NCBI GenBank assembly: GCA_033398695.1
Contig: CM065801.1
Coordinates: 3,782,001-3,846,000, forward strand
DNA: 64,000 bases
Source of the DNA: Orobanche coerulescens
Lineage: Eukaryota; Streptophyta; Magnoliopsida; Lamiales; Orobanchaceae
Direction: 5' to 3'
Shown here: in pieces, positions 56,967-64,000 of the stretch
Layout: each line of letters begins with the position of its first letter
How positions within the stretch are numbered: the first letter of the stretch is position 1
Position numbers and translations under genes: made by a program
Notes under the pieces: model-generated
The model's input: the letters and a program-made list of their open reading frames with translations, nothing else
Databases searched by the model: none
What the model was told of the DNA's origin: nothing

Positions 56967-57198
56967 TGGCCCGCTGAGCATCGATATATTAAATTAAATA
57001 TTACTTCCTCCATTTTTCTTTAGACGTCGTTTGATTTTTGAACACGTATTTTTAGGTGCTTTGACCGGGTAGTTAAATTTATCATTTTTTAAGTTTTATT
57101 TTTTTAATATAAATATACAATCTAAATTTTAATTTACGAAAAAAAGTATTTAAAGATAATAATTTTAATAATTCGCAAAAATGGCACAATGCTTCTTG
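56967..57198. repeat. 232-bp flank duplicate, right copy
   Basis: Starts at the broken end of the 3' LTR and runs without interruption into the epoxide hydrolase exon copy (GCTTCTTGAAGCCACC). Confidence 0.95.
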
Positions 57199-57381
57199 AA
57201 GCCACCATCGTGTATATATTCCTTAACACCCGGCGTATTATACGTAAGGTCGACATCTCCGACAATGAACTTTACTGGTACTTTTATTTGCAACCCTGTC
57301 CATGGTACCGTGAACTCCCAATTCCTACAACAAATGAGAAACAAGACGGTAAATACGGACGAGACTTCCCCTTCGAATTTT
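57174..57381 (-). pseudogene. Truncated epoxide hydrolase copy (exon 3 start and adjoining intron)
   Basis: About 205 bp are highly similar to 43784-43994 of the intact gene. They cover the exon 3 acceptor region, the segment with GDVDLTYNTPGV-like codons, and about 50 bp of intron 2. The exon part breaks off before the catalytic His region at its right (coding) end, and other exons are missing. One extra base (GGCACAATGC against GGCACATGC) and further changes break the frame. It is non-functional. The Copia element at 50037 split a copy of this fragment, and a Helitron-like repeat begins at 57383. Confidence 0.85.
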
Positions 57382-57382
57382 C

Positions 57383-58160
57383 AATATATACGACGCATTA
57401 TCCAACTCGTACGATGCACGGTATTTGGTTGAATATCTACGTGTTTTGTACGTAATGTTGGGGCAAACGGTTGAATGAGCAGATGACATAATTTAAAAGC
57501 CTTTTAGGGAAGTTTATATGTTTTTTTTTATTGATATTGTACTTTTATTTTAGTCTATGTAATTAGTTATATGAAATGAGGCTTTACTAACCTGTATGTT
57601 GCTCCGGGGTTTTTTTGGTTTATTCAACCCGTGCGATGCACCATTGTATCTAAGATTTCATAGCTAAAATTTAACATCTTGTAATTTATACTATCATTTA
57701 AAATTTCTTTTTAATCACCCTGTGTATTAGAAAGTGCATTTAAATTGTGATGTTTATCATAACTTTTGTATTTAAATTAGTTTATTTATATTAAAAGTTA
57801 CAATTAAAATAGTCTCCTCATATGTAATTCCACCCCCAATAATTACTGCCGTTTACAAACTGATATTTCTCTTCCCAAAATACCCTTCTGCAATCTCTTT
57901 GCTAAAACCAAAAATTAATAAATGAAAATATGAAATTATGATAATAAAAATTAATAAATAAGGCAATTTGTTTAAATCTTACAGGCATAAATACGGTCAA
58001 GTCCATCTTTTGAAGTTAGGTATAATTATAATTTTTAAATCTTTTTTTATGTATTTTGTTAGATTCTTTAATATTATATATTTAAATAAGTGACATAAAT
58101 CCCACTTCTACATTAAATTAAGGGGAATAAGTTTTATATAATATGTATATATATATATAT
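57383..58160 (-). mobile_element. Helitron-like non-autonomous repeat, copy B
   Basis: Reverse-complement counterpart of 25183-25631, with an extra internal stretch of about 85 bp. Contains CCCGTGCGATGCACC and CGTACGATGCACGG hairpin sequences and ends at an (AT)n run near 58140-58165. It abuts the epoxide hydrolase fragment. Confidence 0.55.
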
Positions 58161-58179
58161 ATTTATATATTAGAGTAAA

Positions 58180-59066
58180 TACACGTGTGTCTTAGTTTAC
58201 GGGCTATTGGACTTCTACCAACTAATATAGGGCTAGGCCTATTAGAATATTCTAATCTCTCCCTAGGAATGAGAATGGATACATCTTCTGTCCTAATTCT
58301 TGTATTGTTTACATTTACTACAACACGTTATCAGCACGTAGTCTCTAATTGAACAAGATTTTTTTTGTCCCAATCTTCTCAAAGATTTCAGAAAAAAAAA
58401 AGCGAACAAAAAAATCTTGAAAATCCCGCAGCCAAAACCCTAGCCGCCGCCGCAGCCTGCAAAACCCTAGACCGGCCGCCGCCAAGTCGCGCCTCCTTCC
58501 CCGAATCGACTTTGCCAGAAAACCCTACCTGGTCATCTTCCCCAGCAGTCATCTCCTTCCAACTCGTCGCGCGCGACCCAGACCGTAACCCTTGTCCGCT
58601 CCGATCGCCTCTGCATCAGAGATTCAGATTCAAACATCATCACCAGATCCAGACTGTGGGACCCTTCTCCCCCCCGCAGCCGACGTCGCACCAGACCCCG
58701 TACGACCACCGCACGTCGCACGGCCGACGTCGCACAAGCCCCGCCAGTCGACCAATCCGCCCGCGACTGAACCCTAGAACAAGAAACGAAAATCTTTTGC
58801 GGCTGAACCCCTGTTCACCATCTTCGTTCGCCGCATCAGACCACCAAATCCACCACGATGCAGATGGTGAGTCGCCCTCCGCAGCCCGCCGCGACCGTGA
58901 ACAAGAACACCGTGCTGCACCTATTTTCGATTTGACTCGCCGTCAAACCTCCATTTTGCCCAGATTCGCGACGCCCAGAATATTTATTCAAAAGAAAAAA
59001 AGGAGTGGAGGCACTCCAGTTCCAACCAGCGTAATTTGGGAAGGGATGAACATCTTATATATATAA
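58180..59066 (+). mobile_element. 5' LTR end and leader of a further Copia-like element, truncated
   Basis: The sequence ending TACTACAACA at 58325 is followed by CGTTATCAGCACGTAG, the same primer-like site seen after the LTR at 50263. A GC-rich leader (58430-58990) follows, with the same layout as that element. The left border of the LTR is unclear (about 58187) and no gag, pol or 3' LTR was found. A 233-codon open frame through the leader (58365-59066) is probably compositional. Confidence 0.55.
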
Positions 59067-60829
59067 AGCTTAAGAAGCCTTATAAATATAAATGGTCATG
59101 ATTAATGCTTGATGAATTGATTGTATCATATTTATTATTTCACATTGATTTCCAGGCATGTCAAGCAACTTTCGTTAAGTGTACAATGAATATTCACATA
59201 AAGTGAAATGTGGAGATGAAGTGTTTGGTGCCATGAATGCATAAATTAAACACACCAATTAGTGTTAGTCTTTTTACCTTCCCGTCCATGAGTTACAAAT
59301 ATTTTATCAACTATATAATGTGTCAAAAATCACACACAACAAAACACAACTTCCTCCACATCGCGTGCACATTGGGCTACAATTTATTATGGTGGTATTG
59401 ATTTATATTGTTTTATGTAAATTTCACGTGTGTTTTGTGTGTGTAATAATATAGGACATAAAGATGGTGCTTAGGATATTTGGTAGTAACATCATCTTCT
59501 CTAATGGTTTAAGAGATCCTACACATCGTTGTCTTATCAATTATGTGGTACATGCACGAACATTTTTATTTTGTTCGAAAATGCAATATATTGATTAACT
59601 GTATTTAAGTTACTAACGATCAACTATATCTAATTATTTTTTGTAGCGCGTCAAGAAGCATTAAAGAAAGATATCGAGAAGTCACAAAAATTGTATCAAG
59701 AACAAAACATGAAAAAGGCCAATGAACAACAACGACAAAGACAACAACAACAAGAACAACAACAAAAACAAGAATGACGCCATGGCCATCGGTGGGATGA
59801 ATACTTAGCATTCATATTAATATATGTTACAAATTAAACATGCAATATTTTGCTTCATGTAATACCGATAAATGGGCTAATACTATTGATTCGTTAGCAA
59901 GTAAGTTTATTGAAAATAATGTGATGAGTTCAATTTTTAGTCAATAATTATTACTACACTTTGTTGGTGCATTTTCATATTTTTGCTCTTAATGTAGTTT
60001 TTTGTCTTGCGGTGTGTTAATGTCACTTTCTTAATTAAACGTCTTGAAATATTGCGTGACTTTAATACTTGATATGATTGTGTAAGTTATGCCGATGTTA
60101 CATATTGAAAATGGTAGTATATAATAAAAATATCTTCTCACTATCAGCTTTATCCATAAATGGTGCAAAGCAATAGACTATAGATAAAACAAATACGTAT
60201 TAATGATTCGGGTAATCATATCCACAATTAGTATCGGCAATTAAGCGATTATGTTATTTTGAGAATTTATCATTTATATAATTTTACTGTAGTTTAAATC
60301 TTACATAATAAATAATATCATTTTGACGATTTATGTAGTTTAAACAATATAGATATACCATTTATATAATCTATTATAAATTAAATTTAAATCTTACTCA
60401 ATAAGTAATATCACTATGGAGATTAATTGATTATCTTAATATAATTTTAGTTTCATTTGTAGAATGACAAGAAAATTTGGCAAAATGAAATTGTTATATT
60501 AGTTATTAAGAGTAGAAAAATTATATGTTGAGATTGATGTCTTCAAATATATTTATATATGCAACCTGGTACAAAAATATACTAACAATATTGGACCGAT
60601 TTTCACAACAATAAAAAATATTGAAACTTAAATGGTTTTTGTGCATAAAATAAAGTTCGATTAATTAAGCGTAGTAATGTGGAACTACCGTATTTGATAT
60701 GATAAACCAAAAGGATAATTAATTGTCACAAGCTAGATCTCAAAATATAGCGAATATCCACTTTGTTACGATTTTATATAAGAGTTACATTTATTTTGAA
60801 GAACCGTATGCGTTTAACCTCCCTTTGAC
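59067..60829. other. AT-rich region with one possible stranded exon
   Basis: No complete gene. At 59647-59778 a 3'-terminal exon-like segment follows TTTTTTGTAG and encodes RQEALKKDIEKSQKLYQEQN, then a Gln-rich tail to a TGA at 59776-59778. It looks like a charged coiled-coil C-terminus. Family unknown; no matching upstream exons were identified. Confidence 0.35.
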
Positions 60830-61313
60830 ATTTAGTATGTAACTTATACATATTAAAAAGTTACATGTGAAGAGACTCTTTTAAATGTAGCATCTTGAAA
60901 AAAGTCTCTTCACATATACTCTTTTAATGTCAATAAACTATTTTAAATGTGTGTCATGCTTAAAAAAGGTGTGATACCATCACAACTTAGATATATAATG
61001 ACGAAAATAAGTGCCAAAGATTACGCTATGAACACTTATATACAGCCCATGTAATGACGAAAATTAGTGTTGAACAATACACTATGAACATTTAGATTAA
61101 GCCCGTGTGCATCGCACGGGTCTGAATGACTCGGTCTAAATATAAAAGTCACCAAACAACTAATTAAACTCATTCATCTTAAACTCATGCGATGCTTATA
61201 AAAGTTGTGATACCATCATAACTTACAAACCTAATGACGAAAATAAATACCACACATTACACTATGACCAATTAGATAGAGCCCGTGTGCAACGCACGGG
61301 TCTGAATGACTAG
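60830..61313 (+). mobile_element. Helitron-like repeat, copy C, with 3' terminus
   Basis: Two related segments end in GCCCGTGTGCATCGCACGGG (about 61097) and GCCCGTGTGCAACGCACGGG (61281-61300). The second is followed by TCTGAATGACTAG and then T. A GC-rich hairpin about 10 bp before CTAG|T is the Helitron 3' end. The first end reads GACTCGG at the same place. The body shares AAGAGACT and TAATGTNAATAAACTA words with copies A and B. The 5' terminus was not located. Confidence 0.65.
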
Positions 61314-62100
61314 TTCTCATTATTGTTAATTAACCAATTACATTAATTATATTGTTTTTTTTTTTTTGCTGAAAAAAAAAAAGTTTAACTCTATTTTTTT
61401 TAATATTTCTTGCAAGAGATTAAGGATTTTCAATGAGGACCATCCAAACGGCAATTAGAACTAGAATTGCAATTTTACCAAGCAAATTGAAAGTAATCAA
61501 TGTGAAAGAACCGTGTCTTTTCTGTAAGCTTTATTTTGGAGAGGAATTTGGAGACAAATCAAGACGATCCAAACGGCTATTGAAGGTATGCCCTAAGAGA
61601 GAACCGTGTTTTTGCTATATGGTAATTCGTAAAACCCTATTATTTGCTTCATGTATTATTTCATATGCTCTATTTGATTTAATTGCATAATATGATTTAT
61701 TTAGTTTAATTATGCCTGATTAATTAAATAAATTAATTAATCGCTTGAATTAAATTATTCAATTCATACTCTTAGATTAATAACTAATTGTTATTGCGCC
61801 ATAAGATACCTATTTGACCGCATACTGTGTATTTATTTATATCACATAGGAATTATATATATATATATATATAATTTGCATGCATATTTAGATATGACAT
61901 GCAATTAGGCTACATTCCTAATATAGTTTAGATGACTGTATTTCTACTACCAATAGTACCATGATAACGAAACTTCATGTGTATCGCATCGAAATCATGA
62001 CCATATCTTGGTTCTAAACAAAATAATCTCATTATTGAATAATTTATTATGGACGAACTCATGATCATGTGAAACGTATTCGCTTTCTTCTCTTGTTTAC
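61314..62100. other. Intergenic or element leader, unidentified
   Basis: Contains an imperfect direct repeat (GACCATCCAAACGGCAATT at about 61438 and GACGATCCAAACGGCTATT at about 61563) and an (AT)n run at 61855-61873. It may be LTR or leader of the gag remnant that follows, but no repeat partner is in the window. Confidence 0.35.
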
Positions 62101-62109
62101 GAATATGGC

Positions 62110-62974
62110 TAATCCAACTCGTCCGAAATTCAGCATCTTGGACTCAGAAGGACTTGAGTGCCATAGATGAGATTCTGATATTAAGACGTTAGCGCCGCAC
62201 TTTCTGTTCATACAGACGACGAACCGTTTCAAAAGGTGAAAGAAAGTGCGCTAATGTTTTTAGGCGAAATCTCGACCCCAACTTATGGTAGGAGTATCTT
62301 TAGATAACATCCCCAACGAATTGTGGGGTGCCCTTAAGGGCTATTTTGAGAATACTATTTCTTGAGTTGACCATGCAATGGGACGAAATCCACTTGCTTT
62401 ATTATAACGAGTCAACAATTTTCAATAAAAGATATGTTCTGCCTTAAGGCGCGTCTCGTTCTTTTGTGAAAAGAAATTCATAGAAGACGACATGATCCAG
62501 AAAAAACTTTCCAATTTCCCTACTTAAGTGCTTATACTAACGAATCAGTATATGCTAGAGTATGATAATGTTAGGCCTGTCGAGACAAAGCAAATTCTCG
62601 AGGCTACTAATGGCAAAGTGAAATGTAGAAAGAACCCCGACGAATAGGGGACTGGACGTGCCAATCCCTAACCACATGGAATGAATTTTCATGGTGGAAA
62701 GGGATGTGGCAGTCGTAGACGTGGTCGTGGTCATGGAGGCTCGTTCGATCTTCTAATGTAGCAAGAAGAGATGATGCTCCTGACTCCCAAGAAACGAGTT
62801 GACTCCTAATGTGAGATTGCTGCCATTGGTATACGAACGGCCCTGCAAGCAATTATTTCACGGATAGGAAACTCAATATATAGAGGAAGGCGATCATGAC
62901 ATGATCCCCAATGTCACTTTCACATTTACCGATGGCAGTATTGCACCATACGTGCCAAAGTCATTAGACGCCCC
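62110..62974 (+). pseudogene. gag: Copia gag remnant
   Basis: Begins ATGGCTAATCCAACTCGTCC, encoding a Copia-like gag N-terminus (FSILDSEG), and continues through broken frames with LWGALKGYFENTIS, a GCGSRRRGRGHGG-like basic stretch (about 62705-62740) and later protease-side sequence. Multiple stops. It is cut at 62975 by sequence starting TGTTGGG. Confidence 0.55.
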
Positions 62975-63756
62975 TGTTGGGTATGGATTCGGATATTGCG
63001 CCGTGTTGCGGAAGCGTAAATATCAAGTGCGGAAATTTAAAGCACACAAGGATTTATAGAGGTTCGGCTATAAACGAGCCTACGTCCTCTCTCGGTATCT
63101 TTTTCAAAAGGCTAAAGAAAAACCTATTCTCCTCTCTTCTATCGGTCGAGGTATAACCGTTACAATCACGTCTTCTATTGGTCCGTGATAAACCACTCGT
63201 ACTTGTCTTTGCGTCTGTCCAAGTTAAACCGTTTTCCTTTTAGTAGGACAAGGAATCAACCTCTCTAGCTTTCTATGGGTACTAGATAGACCTCACGAAG
63301 ATAGCGATTGCGATTCTAACAATGCCGGATCATTGATCCTAATAACACTGAATCCAATCGTATCTTTCTTTTTACCACTCGTGTATGATTTTGTGTATAA
63401 ACACTCAATCACTCAATGTAAGCTCAATATTACAACAACAATTGTATCAATATGATTCTCAGATGTATGTCTCGTTTGCTTGAGTTGTTGTGTTTGATCA
63501 ATACCATAAGCATGGTATTTATCGGCTCCATAATCAAACTAGCCGTTAGATGCCTGTTCTTTCATTACGTACGCTATATGCTTCATATTACGTACGTAAG
63601 CCTGTTTACGTACGTTAACCCTGCCTGGTTACGTACGTAAGCCTCTTCCAGTTTCAGTCCAGGGAGTATCGTCATTTGAGTTACGTACGTTAGCCATCTA
63701 CCCATTACGTACGTTAACTTTAGTCAATATGTCCGTTGCTCGCTAACCTATGCCAT
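62975..63756 (+). repeat. Probable Copia-type LTR, interrupted at its right
   Basis: Begins TGTTGGGTATGGATTC and contains AAAGCACACAAGGATTTATA with GAGGTTCGGCTATAAACG, wording common to plant Copia LTRs (from family knowledge). It ends where TGTAATATCC begins at 63757. It holds six TACGTACG palindromes at 63565-63718. Partner LTR is not in the window. Confidence 0.5.
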
Positions 63757-64000
63757 TGTAATATCCGCAATTTCGGATTTCCGGTAATTTTCTTTTTTTT
63801 CGGCAGAGGCCCTTTTAGACGACTGGCTTGGGACCGTCTCGTCATTCTGAAAATGATTAATTCTACACTTTTTGTCATCCGAGTTCGTTTCAGTATTGTT
63901 TTGTTGAGTTCCGTGTTTATTAACGACTTTTCCGCACTAGAGTTCGATTCTCGTGAATCTCGTTCGAAATTACTGTTTCGAGTTTCCTGTAAGTCCGTTT
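63757..64000 (+). mobile_element. Start of a Gypsy-type LTR, continuing beyond the window
   Basis: TGTAATATCCGCAATTTCGG and the following 240 bp are the reverse complement of 8215-8452, the right end of the solo LTR, with moderate divergence. This confirms the terminus of that family and its opposite orientation here. Confidence 0.85.

Noticed and set aside
58365..59066. 233-codon plus frame rich in Pro, Arg and Ser
   Set aside because: Lies in a GC-rich leader after an LTR and primer-like site; no domain or conserved motif recognised.
1..64000. tRNA or rRNA genes, CRISPR arrays, bacterial-type regulatory sites
   Set aside because: None recognised; the tRNA-like words found are primer binding sites of LTR elements.

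Overview
The window reads as nuclear DNA of a flowering plant, probably a eudicot. It has long AT-rich intergenic stretches, GT-AG introns, Copia and Gypsy LTR retrotransposons with plant-type primer sites, Stowaway-like MITEs, and plant-specific gene families (pectinesterase with PMEI pro-region, PMEI, ATL RING-H2, plant soluble epoxide hydrolase). The species cannot be named from the sequence alone. Four intact-looking host genes occupy under 10% of the window; most of the rest that can be recognised is mobile-element DNA.

Layout. 1-10061: a Copia element entering from the left with decayed gag-pol, split at 5471-8452 by a probable solo Gypsy-type LTR with 5-bp target duplication. Its 3' LTR abuts a broken LINE-like reverse transcriptase (10062-10893, minus). 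10989-11613: a complete TRIM element. 11695-16151: a complete non-autonomous, gag-only LTR element (minus). 17192-20362: a two-exon pectinesterase gene (plus), with one Stowaway-like MITE just upstream and another in its intron. 21239-23779: a two-exon PMEI-like gene (minus), convergent with the pectinesterase. 25183-25631: a Helitron-like repeat. 26637-32478: a complete but mutated Copia element (minus) with 163-bp LTRs. 32700-34016: a large AT-rich inverted-repeat element. 34263-34778: an intronless ATL-type RING-H2 gene (minus). 35930-38099: a Mutator-like terminal-inverted-repeat element filled with satellite-like repeats. 39490-41300: polyA-tailed and GCGC-rich repeats plus a CACGACACGAA repeat. 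41430-43057: a degraded LINE with a MITE inside it. 43678-46199: a three-exon soluble epoxide hydrolase gene (minus). 47360-48060: diverged 110-bp tandem repeats. 49601-49750: a near-perfect foldback MITE. 50037-56966: a decayed Copia element flanked on both sides by the same 232-bp sequence. 57174-57381: a truncated copy of epoxide hydrolase exon 3. 57383-61313: Helitron-like repeats and one 5' LTR plus leader. 62100-64000: a Copia gag remnant, a probable LTR, and the start of a second LTR of the same Gypsy-type family as the solo LTR.

Functionally, the clearest relation among host genes is the convergent pectinesterase and PMEI pair: the first would de-esterify cell-wall pectin and the second belongs to the family that inhibits such enzymes or invertases. 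The RING-H2 gene (predicted membrane E3 ubiquitin ligase) and the epoxide hydrolase have no visible functional link to them. No structural RNA gene, CRISPR array or bacterial-type operon was recognised.
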